Shown here one piece after another: positions 14,901-22,335 of a DNA stretch of 26,876 nucleotides. The position numbers were made by a program, and so were the translations under genes. This DNA is from an uncultured bacterium (GTDB taxonomy: Bacteria > Actinomycetota > Coriobacteriia > Coriobacteriales > Coriobacteriaceae): positions 1-26,876 of the forward strand of contig CAJMMA010000022.1 of assembly GCA_905214435.1 (NCBI GenBank). Direction: 5' to 3'. Position 1 is the first letter of the stretch. Each line of letters opens with the position of its first letter. The notes under the pieces were generated by a model that was not told the DNA's origin, made no database searches, and saw nothing but the letters and a program-made list of their open reading frames with translations.

Positions 14901-15344
14901 GAGAAGCTCGATATCAAGCTTCTCAAGAATGGCGAGGTTATCGAGGACTTCGATGGCATGTCCTTCATCGTTCGTGTCAAGATGACCGCAGCCATGAAGG
15001 CGCTCACCAATCTCAAGGTGCTCTACGTTGCCGAGGATGGTTCCACTCAGGCTATGGATACGTGGACCGAGGGCGACTACCTTTGCTTCCGCACGAGCCA
15101 CTTCTCGACGTACGTGGTGACAGGCGAGGAGGCCAATGGTGAGCCGGTTCAGCCTACGCAGCCCGTGACGCCGTCCCAGCCTAGTCAGCAGACGACGACC
15201 AAGGTGACCAAAAAGTCTGTTAAGGCTACTAAGGGCGCGCTCGCCAATACGGGCGACCAGGCCCTTGCGGTTGCCTTTATTGCTACTGTCGCAGGCGTTG
15301 CGCTGATCGCTTTCGCGCTTATGCGCAAACGTCTCGAGCGTTAG
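11943..15344 (+). CDS. BIG2 (Ig-like) repeat surface protein with LANTG sorting signal
   Basis: This 1133-aa protein has a signal peptide (basic MRKGFWR, hydrophobic core, cleavage near VASE about residue 34). A unique region of about 470 residues follows (with a CPVCGKQH motif near 178), then about five BIG2-type Ig-like domains between about 505 and 925. Each of the typical ones shows the pattern VSWSSSDPEVATV...GVVTPVKAGAATITV. A further domain and a Pro/Gln/Thr linker lead to LANTG (1100-1104), a hydrophobic helix and MRKRLER, which is a sortase signal of the LAxTG type rather than LPxTG. BIG2 domains are stalks or adhesive modules in bacterial surface proteins. The N-terminal half is visibly AT-richer than the BIG2 half, so the gene looks mosaic. 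It lies between two copies of the purB 3' end behind a G11 tract and is read into the terminator at 15454. Confidence 0.9.
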   Translation: MRKGFWRIAAAFCGVLAAVTAVSIATPSIAVASETKGGEVLVSVSQDSVLKYCSVAVGQRLNGSVRFSLPGAPSQEIAQAAQNPENYTLTISSDDAENISLSNIYGQWEYTLSPVSVGDGKLRITAEFNYEGYKAEGYLEISLAKSQNKIKEIKYANNSDKAKPVSSLTLLYIEKCPVCGKQHYGSEKGKVLLAFERPDEEPTAFDIYGNSSYDDGSGLYTQLSSDQITECSNSADYQLQAPVYINPHSSSASELRVGVSDYAQDIYQKKRLCDVVMKEQGPAFVDKNMNGKMAIGSNAWIRSDDLLDVELNSTGQACRDSSRDYQSQTWQLSYSVKKGQDVVSIEGDWVTAIKVGTATIEVTDSFGGKHVGTIDVIPYPSVKPSIAFLKESEISIESELAPDRAGMDDYLLDPTRNRDYFGTVMTEEAVDLLDEYPYSEYRFVSSDLSIVSIEMYAVSSSTAGYFAHPNGYGTAKIDVYLGDPDNGGLLCDTMTVHVVKPGEEPAKTTVSITDGYSTSMDKGTTQQLKAKVSPDDMASQVVWSSSNESVLTVDASGLVTAVGDGDATITATVDGVSATTDTITVTTPVVKVSGVSLSASNLKLAVGGEPSTLTATVEPNNATNKNVSWSSSDPEVATVADGVVTPVKAGAATITVTTEDGEYSATCKVTVIQPATGITLDKQKVALAGTATEQLKAAVVPAEANQTVVWKSSNESVATVDQTGKVTAVSKGAATITVSTEDGVYSQDCAVTVSNPATNLTVDQTALNLKKGEEGTVKISLVGALAGEVDETKLALDDTGASKAFKVVDNGDGSYTVTALKTGSGSFVITAESLSQTVSVTVTNPVQKVELDKTSLSFTVGDASAKLSATVSPADADDTTVSWTSSDSSIATVKDGVVTPLKAGTATITVTCGDKTMTCTVTVAARTIAGVAGSDGTDVSVSAENNAAAGIAQNNSISLVVEEPTNLTDAANATISGLEQGATKVAEKLDIKLLKNGEVIEDFDGMSFIVRVKMTAAMKALTNLKVLYVAEDGSTQAMDTWTEGDYLCFRTSHFSTYVVTGEEANGEPVQPTQPVTPSQPSQQTTTKVTKKSVKATKGALANTGDQALAVAFIATVAGVALIAFALMRKRLER
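13863..13913 (+). repeat. 51-bp intragenic repeat in the BIG2 region, copy 1
   Basis: This segment encoding DGVVTPVKAGAATITVT matches 14625-14675 at 45 of 51 bases. Most differences look synonymous or conservative, as expected for domain duplication kept similar by gene conversion. Confidence 0.8.
14625..14675 (+). repeat. 51-bp intragenic repeat in the BIG2 region, copy 2
   Basis: This copy encodes DGVVTPLKAGTATITVT. Recombination between the two copies would remove or add about 760 bp, close to three BIG2 domains, and would keep the reading frame (distance 762 = 3 x 254). Confidence 0.8.
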
Positions 15345-15357
15345 GGCGCCCCGCTCG

Positions 15358-15410
15358 TCACCCGCATCGACACAGTCTTCGATCGCCTGGAGCAGCTGAG
15401 CTTCGAGTAG
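15358..15410 (+). pseudogene. purB: duplicated 3' end of purB (40-bp repeat copy 2)
   Basis: 15358-15397 is identical to purB 11594-11633 and stays in the purB frame (TRIDTVFDRLEQL, then SFE and TAG at 15408-15410). It begins 13 bp after the surface-gene stop. It has no start and is only a tail. It may be the original purB end, displaced when the surface-gene cassette entered, with purB now carrying a replacement tail. Confidence 0.85.
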
Positions 15411-15453
15411 GGTTGACCTAATTCGACCGTTTGCGGATACATTTCAACCATTG

Positions 15454-15486
15454 GCGCCTTGCCCGTCTTGGGCAAGGCGCTTTTTT
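15454..15486 (+). terminator. intrinsic terminator after the surface gene and purB tail
   Basis: An 11-bp perfect stem (GCGCCTTGCCC, 15454-15464, with 15470-15480) and a GTCTT loop are followed by six T (15481-15486). It probably ended the ancestral purB transcript and now ends that of the surface gene. Confidence 0.92.
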
Positions 15487-15515
15487 CGCTGTTGCACTGG
15501 CCCCCTGGTAATAAA

Positions 15516-16388
15516 ATGAACCTTATCTGCTGTTTCGATGAAAAGAGCCGTGTGCCTAGACGTATCAAACGAGCCACCATCGTCTCGTCCGTGCTCATAC
15601 TCCTTGTTGCCGTCTGTGCGGGCGCCCTGACGTATACCGTTCGAAGCGGTTCTTCCTCCTCGAGTGAAGCCGACAAGGATCTCCCGGTGCTCAAAAACGG
15701 CGTTACGGATAACGATCCCTATGTGTATGTCGATACCACAGGCGACTACGCCGGTATCGATATCGATATCGCCCGCGAGGCCTGCAAGCGTGCTGGAATC
15801 AAACCGCAATTTGTTGACATATCTTGGAATGATCGCGATCGCCTGCTCAAAAACGGCGATATCGATTGTCTGTGGTGCGACTATTCGCCCAATTATCGCG
15901 AAGACGATTATTGCTGGACTGAGCCGTATCTGACCGTGACAGTCTCGGTTGCCGCCAAGAAAACGAGTGGTATCAAGGGTTTGGCGTCTCTCGATGGAAG
16001 CAAGACCGTTGCGGTGATTGCGGGTTCGGTGAGTGAACGCCGATTGCTTGCAGGCGATCTGGAAATCTCGTCGGACGTGCATATCAAATCATATGGCTCC
16101 GCCGAACTCTGCAAAGCCGCCCTCGTCAAGGGGTATGTTGACTGTTGGATGGCGGACGTCCAATCGCTCGACCGGCTCGTCGCGCAGTATCCCGGTGTTT
16201 ATCGCGTGTTTGCCGACAACGTTATGACGGTTGACCTTGGCGTCGCGTTTAAGGACGGCTATGAGGGGGAGTACGTCAAAAACCTCAATACCGTGCTGTT
16301 CGAGATGGATCGAGATGGCACGATTGAGCGCATTGTGGGCAAGTACAAGGCAGGGGCGACGACGGACGGGCAAGGAGCGGAATCATGA
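15516..16388 (+). CDS. membrane-anchored solute-binding-protein-like sensor (SBP_bac_3)
   Basis: From ATG 15516 the protein is 290 aa; the frame is open to 15459, but that start lies inside the terminator. A GTG at 15552 with AAGAG nearby is an alternative start. A single N-terminal hydrophobic segment (about residues 22-43) anchors it; a Cys in VAVCAG does not fit a good lipobox. Residues about 55-285 resemble family 3 periplasmic binding proteins: DPYVYVDTTGDYAGIDIDIA, a WNDRDRLLKNGDIDCLW segment, YCWTEPYL, and a second lobe with KTVAVIAGSVSE and DGTIERIVGKY. Such domains bind amino acids or similar small ligands. No transporter genes are adjacent. Instead the gene overlaps a diguanylate cyclase by 4 bp, so it more likely senses a ligand for that enzyme than feeds a transporter. 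Confidence 0.75.
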   Translation: MNLICCFDEKSRVPRRIKRATIVSSVLILLVAVCAGALTYTVRSGSSSSSEADKDLPVLKNGVTDNDPYVYVDTTGDYAGIDIDIAREACKRAGIKPQFVDISWNDRDRLLKNGDIDCLWCDYSPNYREDDYCWTEPYLTVTVSVAAKKTSGIKGLASLDGSKTVAVIAGSVSERRLLAGDLEISSDVHIKSYGSAELCKAALVKGYVDCWMADVQSLDRLVAQYPGVYRVFADNVMTVDLGVAFKDGYEGEYVKNLNTVLFEMDRDGTIERIVGKYKAGATTDGQGAES

Positions 16389-18184
16389 CAAATGATGAGC
16401 GCCGCTTGCGCCGAAAGGCATTAGTCACCGCGGCTATCTGCGTTGTGGCCAGCGCTGTTTTGTTGGGTCTGCTATATGTGGTCGGCACGCATCACTGCCT
16501 CGATAAAACGCTTGGGTTTGGCCAGGAAACCATGGTGTTTTTAAAAAACGCCTGCGAAAAATATGACCGATATGAACAGGGAAGAAAAACCGAGACGACG
16601 CACAATTTGGATGCCGCGCTCGAGTCGTTTTCGACGTTCTTGCCGCCTGATCGCGTTGAAGTCAACGATGATCGTGTCGAGGAGTACGTCCATTCCGAGC
16701 ACCTTTCGGGAATGTTGGTCATGGACGCCGACGGCCATATGACCGCTCATTACGATATCGACGGTCGCGATCCGCTGATGCTGTGGCGAGAGGAGCTTGC
16801 CTGTTCGTCGGTCGCATCGATGTATCGAGGCTCCAAGGTGTCCTACTCGACGGTCGTTGAGCGTCGAGATGTCGACTTTGCCGTGAGTGTTGTTCCGTAC
16901 GGTGATGGCGTAGCGCTGGGGTATCGATCGCTTGCGCCCGAGCCCGCCGATGATTATTCGTATACGATCGCCGACGTGCTCGTGAACAACACATTCCATC
17001 AGAGCCCAACGGTGTTCGTGATGCGCGATGCGCAAATCGTTTCTTCAAACGATTCGACCGTCGATATAGCTCTCGCCCGGCTTCTTGCCGATAGCGGAAT
17101 TGATTGGAAAGACGAAGGTCTAACACGTGTCGAATATCGGGGAAGTACCTGGTATGCCGTGCGTGCGGCGTATGAGGACTATCGCCTGTTTGCGCTCTAT
17201 CCCAAATCCGAGGTCATGTCGGGCAGGATTTCATTTATCGCTGTCGGAGCGCTGGCGTTCCTGGTGTTTTTGGTTGTAGTGCTGTTGGTGCGTATCGTCG
17301 CCGATCGTCGCAATTTGGCCGAAAAGGACAAGCAGCTCGGCATCATCAATGCCATCAGTTCCACGTATGAGTCGACCCTCCTGTTGCATCTCGACACGCT
17401 CGAGATCGAGGGGATTAACATGTCGCCATCGGTGGCGAAGATATTTGCCGAGCACGCCGAGGCATATGACTTTTTTGCAACGGTTTGCCGAGACATTGTG
17501 AGTCCCGAAAGTCGCGAGGCGGTCATGGAGCTCTTAGATATAAAGACGCTTCAGGATCGTATGGAGGGCATGCCGTACTTGGATGCCGAGGTACGAGACT
17601 GCCGAGGTACGTGGTATTCGCTGCAGGTTGTTCCACAGCGCCGCGATGAGCAGGGTCGACTGGAGTCGGTCGTCGTGGCGACGCATAACATCTCGATGAC
17701 AAAGCGCGCCGAGGAGCTTTCTTTCCAGGATAAGCTGACAGGACTTCGCAATAGAAATTACCTTGAGTCCCTTGGCGACGACCTGGTGAACGATTCCCTG
17801 CCCGTGAGTGTGATCATGATGGACTGCAATTTCCTCAAGCGTACCAACGATCTCTACGGTCACGAAATGGGCGATGAACTGCTACGGCGTACGGCGTCTG
17901 TATTGAGGCGAACGGCAGGCGAGAAGTTTGTGCCTATGCGCATTGGTGGCGACGAGTTCTTGCTGATTTGCCCTCACACCGATCGCGAATCCGCATGTGA
18001 AGTAGTGCAAAATCTTCGCCTCAGCCTTGCTGCTGCGAGCGATGAGGTGCTGACAGTCAGTGCGTCGTTTGGCGTCGCGACGGCAGAGGCACCCGGTTAT
18101 ACGCTGACCGAGATTTACCACATCGCTGACCACAACATGTATCAAGAGAAACGAAAAGTCCACGCTCGGGAAGCAGATTGCTAG
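16385..18184 (+). CDS. membrane diguanylate cyclase (sensor-PAS-GGDEF)
   Basis: This 599-aa protein starts at ATG 16385 with AAGGAG just upstream, overlapping the SBP-like gene as ATGA. The first transmembrane helix is about 11-33 and the second about 279-303, enclosing an extracellular region of about 240 residues that may be a Cache-like sensor. A PAS-like domain follows (about 310-440, with WYSLQVVPQRRDEQGR and VVVATHNISMTKRAEE). The GGDEF domain (about 445-595) has DKLTGLRNRNYLE, FLKRTNDLYGHEMGDELL and an intact RIGGDEFLLI active site (GGDEF at 521-525). The family makes c-di-GMP from two GTP at the inner membrane face. No RxxD inhibitory site precedes GGDEF. No EAL, HD-GYP or PilZ gene is in the window, so the effector is unknown; surface adhesion is only a plausible output. 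Confidence 0.9.
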   Translation: MTNDERRLRRKALVTAAICVVASAVLLGLLYVVGTHHCLDKTLGFGQETMVFLKNACEKYDRYEQGRKTETTHNLDAALESFSTFLPPDRVEVNDDRVEEYVHSEHLSGMLVMDADGHMTAHYDIDGRDPLMLWREELACSSVASMYRGSKVSYSTVVERRDVDFAVSVVPYGDGVALGYRSLAPEPADDYSYTIADVLVNNTFHQSPTVFVMRDAQIVSSNDSTVDIALARLLADSGIDWKDEGLTRVEYRGSTWYAVRAAYEDYRLFALYPKSEVMSGRISFIAVGALAFLVFLVVVLLVRIVADRRNLAEKDKQLGIINAISSTYESTLLLHLDTLEIEGINMSPSVAKIFAEHAEAYDFFATVCRDIVSPESREAVMELLDIKTLQDRMEGMPYLDAEVRDCRGTWYSLQVVPQRRDEQGRLESVVVATHNISMTKRAEELSFQDKLTGLRNRNYLESLGDDLVNDSLPVSVIMMDCNFLKRTNDLYGHEMGDELLRRTASVLRRTAGEKFVPMRIGGDEFLLICPHTDRESACEVVQNLRLSLAAASDEVLTVSASFGVATAEAPGYTLTEIYHIADHNMYQEKRKVHAREADC

Positions 18185-18297
18185 TATTGCTGCCGTCGGT
18201 TTGCGCATTGGGGAATGTTGAATCGGTGCCCGCGATACTTTATCGGTTCGGACGGGGATAATAGACGTCTGAAATTGCTTTACGAGAGGGGAATGCA

Positions 18298-18561
18298 ATG
18301 ATTAGTTTTGATTACAAGCCTCAGGGCGTATGCACTCGCAATATCCACCTTGATCTTTCTGATGACGGCAACAAGGTGGTGGGCGTCGAGTTTACCGGTG
18401 GCTGCAACGGCAATCTCAAGGCTATCTCTAAGCTGGTCGAGGGCGCTCCTGCCGATCGCGTCATCGAGGTTCTCGCTGGTAACACCTGCGGTATGAAGAA
18501 TACTTCTTGCGCCGATCAGCTCACGCGCGCTATCGAGGCCGCTCGCGCCGAGATCGCCTAA
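18298..18561 (+). CDS. small TSCPD-domain protein (TIGR03905-like)
   Basis: This is an 87-aa soluble protein starting at ATG 18298 behind GAGAGGGGA. It has the short four-cysteine TSCPD pattern: GVCTRNI near the start, FTGGCNGNL, then NTCGMKNTSCADQL, where TSCAD replaces the usual TSCPD. The same domain occurs at the C-terminus of some ribonucleotide reductases and in small stand-alone proteins whose role is not established; the cysteines suggest metal or redox chemistry. Its stop overlaps the next start (TAATG), so it is coupled to the Tat lipoprotein gene. Confidence 0.85.
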   Translation: MISFDYKPQGVCTRNIHLDLSDDGNKVVGVEFTGGCNGNLKAISKLVEGAPADRVIEVLAGNTCGMKNTSCADQLTRAIEAARAEIA

Positions 18562-19772
18562 TGAGTATCGCCGACCAGATCAAGAACGGAATATCGCGCC
18601 GCGGCTTTGTGCTCGGAGGGGCTGCCGCGGGCGCTGCCACGGTGCTTGCCGGATGCTCAAAGAAAACGGGTACCAGCGACGACGCCGCTGGCGAGCCACA
18701 GGTTATCAAGGACAATTCGAAGATTGTCTCGATCACTGATGAGTACGAAGCTGTCGATATCGATCTTGAGCCCACGGCCTCGTGGACGCTGCCGCTGGGC
18801 ACGCTGCTGTACTACTGCGATGGCGACTACGCTGCCGCGATGATGGCGCCTGCTTCTGCCCTGCATGCCAATACGCTTGGTGTGCTCAACCTGGGTGATG
18901 GCTCGCTTACCACACTTATCGAGGATCCCGTTGAGGGAACCGGTTATGCGTTTTACGACGTTCGTGCGGGTGATGGCGTGTTCGCGTGGGTCGAGATGAA
19001 CTTTGCCAATGCGTCTTGGAAGCTCTATGCGCAAAACCTTGCAGGCTCCTCCCTTACCGGCAACGCTGTCGAGCTCGATCGCGGTGGCGAAAATTACGAT
19101 CCGCCGCTCTTCACAGCGTGTGGGTCGTCGGTCATCTGGTATAAGATGCCCTCGTCCGGCGGCAGCAAGACGAGTAACGATTCGTACTGCTACCGTCAGT
19201 CGCCCAACGAGTCCAAGCCTGAGACTATTTGGAAGTCGACGGGCCGCTTCGCATCCGCCCCGCGTGTGAGCGACGGCATCCTGACCATCTCGCCCCGCGT
19301 GCACAATGATGAGGGCGTCTATTACGGTATGACGGCAATCGACCTGACCGATGGCAACAACACCAAACGTGCCCAGCTAGTCCTTCCCTCGTCAGTCTCG
19401 CCTTTCGAGGCCGTATATATGGGCGATACCTTCGTGTTTTCTATCGAGGCGACCTATAGTGACGTGGGCAGCCTGGGCAACATGGGCACGTATATCGGTA
19501 ATGAGGGAGGGCCATACCTCTTTCTGTCCCGCGAGCCGCTCGCATGTGCTGCCGGCAAGAAGAATAAATATCTCGTTAAGGTACAGGCATCGCATTTTCT
19601 CATCGACACCTCTGCCAAGACCTATGGCTCGCTGTTGTCGCCCGACCGCGCTTTGGAATATGGCGATTATCCAGCTACGGCGGGAAAATCGGACTCATTC
19701 CTTACGTACGCCACGGTGCGCAACAGCCAGGGTATACCCGAGACGGTCACCGCACGCCTATTCTCTCTTTAA
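18561..19772 (+). CDS. Tat-exported lipoprotein, possible beta-propeller
   Basis: From ATG 18561 (overlapping the previous stop by one base) the protein is 403 aa. The longer frame from 18507 lies inside the TSCPD gene and is rejected. The N-terminus has a twin-arginine motif (SRRGFVLGG) and a hydrophobic stretch ending in a lipobox (LAGC, Cys about residue 31), so it should be exported folded and lipid-anchored outside the membrane. The mature part is rich in short strands with recurring DGxF/W and LxxGDG-type turns, for example YAFYDVRAGDGVFAWVEM and SSVIWYKMP, which looks like a TolB/WD-like propeller, though I cannot name a family. It may share an operon with the TSCPD gene. Its substrate or partner is unknown. 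Confidence 0.75.
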   Translation: MSIADQIKNGISRRGFVLGGAAAGAATVLAGCSKKTGTSDDAAGEPQVIKDNSKIVSITDEYEAVDIDLEPTASWTLPLGTLLYYCDGDYAAAMMAPASALHANTLGVLNLGDGSLTTLIEDPVEGTGYAFYDVRAGDGVFAWVEMNFANASWKLYAQNLAGSSLTGNAVELDRGGENYDPPLFTACGSSVIWYKMPSSGGSKTSNDSYCYRQSPNESKPETIWKSTGRFASAPRVSDGILTISPRVHNDEGVYYGMTAIDLTDGNNTKRAQLVLPSSVSPFEAVYMGDTFVFSIEATYSDVGSLGNMGTYIGNEGGPYLFLSREPLACAAGKKNKYLVKVQASHFLIDTSAKTYGSLLSPDRALEYGDYPATAGKSDSFLTYATVRNSQGIPETVTARLFSL

Positions 19773-19831
19773 GCTTAGAGGGGTTAAAAAGGCGCCAACA
19801 GGGGAATAAACGCGTTGTAATTGTGAGTACC

Positions 19832-19870
19832 GCCCGCCGAGCTGCCGCGTCATAGTGGCATCCGGCGGGC
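19832..19870 (+). other. hairpin upstream of the two-component system
   Basis: GCCCGCCG (19832-19839) pairs with CGGCGGGC (19863-19870), and an inner TGCC/GGCA extends the stem. No T run follows, so it is a poor intrinsic terminator; it may still separate the lipoprotein gene from the regulator gene. A -10-like TAAAAT (19881-19886) sits just downstream, 40 bp before the regulator start. Confidence 0.4.
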
Positions 19871-19925
19871 TCAGGTGCGTTAAAATGGGCTTGTTCTTAG
19901 CTGATTGAGACAGGGGGGCCGTGTT

Positions 19926-20648
19926 ATGGCTTCAGATGCAAAAAAGATTCTGCTGGTCGAGGATGAGAAGGCAATCCGTGACGCCGTCGCTGCCTATCTC
20001 GAGCGCGAAGGCTACTGGGTTGTGGGTGTCGGCGACGGCCAGTCCGCGATCGAGGAGTTCGAGAAGCACCAGTTCGACCTGGTTGTGCTCGACCTTATGC
20101 TCCCCAAGATTCCCGGCGAGCGCGTTTGCCGCACCATTCGCGACACCTCGGATGTCCCCATCATTATGCTGACGGCCAAGGGCGAGATCGAGGACCGTAT
20201 TATCGGCCTCGAGCTCGGAGCCGACGACTACCTGATCAAGCCGTTCTCGCCGCGCGAGCTTGTCGCGCGCGTACGCGCCTTGTTCCGCCGTGCCCACCAG
20301 GCCGATGAGCCGGCCGTCGAGGTGCTCGACTTTGGCGATCTGGTCATTGACATCTCGGGCCATAAGATTTTGGTCGAGGGCAAGGAAGTCGACCTGACGG
20401 CTTCCGAGTTCAAGCTGCTCACCACGCTTGCCCGTCACCCCGGCCGCGTCTACAACCGCATGGAGTTGGTCGAGAAAGTGCTCGGCTACGACTTTGAGGG
20501 TTACGAGCGCACCATCGATAGCCACGTGAAGAACCTTCGCGCCAAGCTGGGCGACGACCCCAAGAAGCCCAAGTGGCTTTACACCGTCCACGGTGTCGGC
20601 TACCGCTTCGAGGCTCCGACCAAGACCGATAAGTCGGACGAGAAATAA
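19926..20648 (+). CDS. OmpR/PhoB-family response regulator
   Basis: The 240-aa protein starts at ATG 19926 behind a G-rich AGGGGGG site. The receiver domain (1-120) has the acidic pocket in VEDE, the phospho-acceptor D56 in DLVVLDLMLP, T83 and K105 (LIKPFSPREL). The winged-helix output domain (about 140-230) has LTASEFKLLTTLARHPGRVYNR and RTIDSHVKNLRAKLGDDPK, typical of OmpR/PhoB. It should be phosphorylated by the kinase encoded 12 bp downstream and bind promoter DNA. The sequence is close to generic PhoP/RegX3-type regulators, but the stimulus cannot be deduced. Confidence 0.95.
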   Translation: MASDAKKILLVEDEKAIRDAVAAYLEREGYWVVGVGDGQSAIEEFEKHQFDLVVLDLMLPKIPGERVCRTIRDTSDVPIIMLTAKGEIEDRIIGLELGADDYLIKPFSPRELVARVRALFRRAHQADEPAVEVLDFGDLVIDISGHKILVEGKEVDLTASEFKLLTTLARHPGRVYNRMELVEKVLGYDFEGYERTIDSHVKNLRAKLGDDPKKPKWLYTVHGVGYRFEAPTKTDKSDEK

Positions 20649-20660
20649 AGGAAATCACAT

Positions 20661-22226
20661 ATGACACCTGCGCGCTTTGAAATCGGGCAAAAGCATAAGC
20701 AGGAGAACGAGGCGGGTTCCAAGGCTAGTTGGAACACGCCTCGTTCCGATTCACGGCCAACGATGAGCTATCCCTCGCGCATGGCCCTGGCTTTTGCCCT
20801 GACATCGCTCATGACGGTACTGGTGCTGGTGGGCGTTGTCTCCGTTGTGTGGGGCACGGTTTTTACGGATTATACGCGCTCCAATATTGTCGAAATCGCC
20901 AATTCCGCAGCCGAAAAGCTTGCGACGTCGTACGAGGAAAACGGCAATTGGACCGCGGGGGAGTTGCGTGCGGTCGCGACATCGAGCTTGGTGTCCGACG
21001 ATCTTGGCATGCAGGTCGTCAATAAAAAGGGCGTCATCGTCTACGACGACTCGTGGCCCTCGGCAAGCGCTACTGCCGATGTGCGCGAAAATCAGGCGAC
21101 GACCGACGGTACGAGCGGAAAGAAGGCATCGCACAGCCCGGTCTCGTCTGCTCCCACCGATTCCAATAGTGTTGCCAACGTTGAGATCGTGACGTCCTCC
21201 GGCGAGCACGTGGGTCAGGTCAAATTGTGGGCGATTGGCTCCGATGCCCTGCTCACCAAGGCAGACTCAGCATTCAGAGAAAAGACCTTTAATGCCATGG
21301 CCCTTGCTGCGGTTGTGGCCGTCTGCATCTCGGTCGTTATCGGATCACTCGTGTCGCGCATGCTCACCAAGCCGATTCATCGTATTACCAGCACCGCCAA
21401 GCAGATCCGCGATGGAGACCTGTCCGCTCGTACGGGCTTGCGCGGCGATGATGAGATCGATCAGCTGGGAGAGACCTTCGACGAGATGGCCACCTCACTC
21501 GAAAAGGACATGAAGCACGAGAAGCGCCTGACTTCCGATGTGGCTCATGAGCTGCGCACGCCGCTCATGGCCATGCTTGCAACGGTCGAGGCCATGCAGG
21601 ACGGCGTGTATCCCACCGACGACGAGCATCTGGAGACGGTCGCTTCCGAGACGCGCCGCCTGGCTCGTTTGGTGCAGCAGATGCTCGACCTATCGCGTAT
21701 GGAAAACAGCACGGCGCCGCTCAACCTCGAGCCGGTGGATATGGTTCCGTTCGTGCGATCAATTGTGAACGGCCAGGAGCGTCTGTTTGCCGACCGCGAC
21801 CTTCGTCTTCGCTTTGCAGATGAAACCCAGGGGCACGACGATGTCGTCGAGGCCGATCCCGACATGATCACGCAGTGCGTCATCAACCTCATGAGCAACG
21901 CCATGCGCTACACCCCCGAGGGCGGTTGGGTCGTGGTGTCGGTGCTCAGTGACCGCAAACATGTCAGTATTGCCGTTTCGGATACCGGTATCGGTATTGC
22001 CAAGGACGATCTGTCGCGCATCTTCGGACGATTTTGGCGCGCCGATGCCAGCCGCGCCCGCGAAGCTGGCGGCCTGGGCGTTGGCCTCGCCGTGACCAAG
22101 CAGATCGTCGAGCGTCACCATGGCTACATATCCGTGGAGTCGGAGCTTGGAAAGGGTACGACTTTTACGATTCATCTGCCCCGCGAGCACACGGCGGACG
22201 TGGCATCTACTACAATGGAGCACTAG
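20661..22226 (+). CDS. sensor histidine kinase
   Basis: This 521-aa kinase starts at ATG 20661 behind AAAGGA, 12 bp after the response regulator. A charged 34-residue cytoplasmic leader precedes TM1 (about 41-66). The extracellular loop of about 140 residues is Ser/Thr-rich and ends at TM2 (about 213-235). HAMP (about 236-288, with KPIHRITSTAKQIRDGDLSAR) leads to the dimerisation and phospho-acceptor helix SDVAHELRTPL (H296). The ATPase domain shows the N box NLMSNAMRYTPEGG, G1 DTGIGIAKDD, F box FGRFWR and G2 GGLGVGLAV. All catalytic motifs are intact. It autophosphorylates on H296 and passes phosphate to the adjacent regulator. An internal Met at residue 35 (MSYPSRM) is a possible alternative start. 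Confidence 0.95.
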   Translation: MTPARFEIGQKHKQENEAGSKASWNTPRSDSRPTMSYPSRMALAFALTSLMTVLVLVGVVSVVWGTVFTDYTRSNIVEIANSAAEKLATSYEENGNWTAGELRAVATSSLVSDDLGMQVVNKKGVIVYDDSWPSASATADVRENQATTDGTSGKKASHSPVSSAPTDSNSVANVEIVTSSGEHVGQVKLWAIGSDALLTKADSAFREKTFNAMALAAVVAVCISVVIGSLVSRMLTKPIHRITSTAKQIRDGDLSARTGLRGDDEIDQLGETFDEMATSLEKDMKHEKRLTSDVAHELRTPLMAMLATVEAMQDGVYPTDDEHLETVASETRRLARLVQQMLDLSRMENSTAPLNLEPVDMVPFVRSIVNGQERLFADRDLRLRFADETQGHDDVVEADPDMITQCVINLMSNAMRYTPEGGWVVVSVLSDRKHVSIAVSDTGIGIAKDDLSRIFGRFWRADASRAREAGGLGVGLAVTKQIVERHHGYISVESELGKGTTFTIHLPREHTADVASTTMEH

Positions 22227-22284
22227 CTTTTCGCTATTCGGTGAAGGAGGGGCCGCCTTCCTGCCGCTCCGAGTTTGCGAAAAC

Positions 22285-22304
22285 ATGCGGGAAAGAACCC
22301 GCAT
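22285..22304 (+). terminator. weak hairpin between kinase gene and purC
   Basis: ATGCGGG (22285-22291) pairs with CCCGCAT (22298-22304) and is followed by the imperfect T-rich TTCTGT. It could be a weak terminator after the kinase gene or a purC leader structure. Confidence 0.4.
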
Positions 22305-22335
22305 TTCTGTCGTATTTAGGTAAGGAGTGACTCAC

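Noticed and set aside
22227..22335. Possible purine riboswitch upstream of purC
   Set aside because: There is only a 7-bp hairpin and no purine riboswitch core; the leader is too short.
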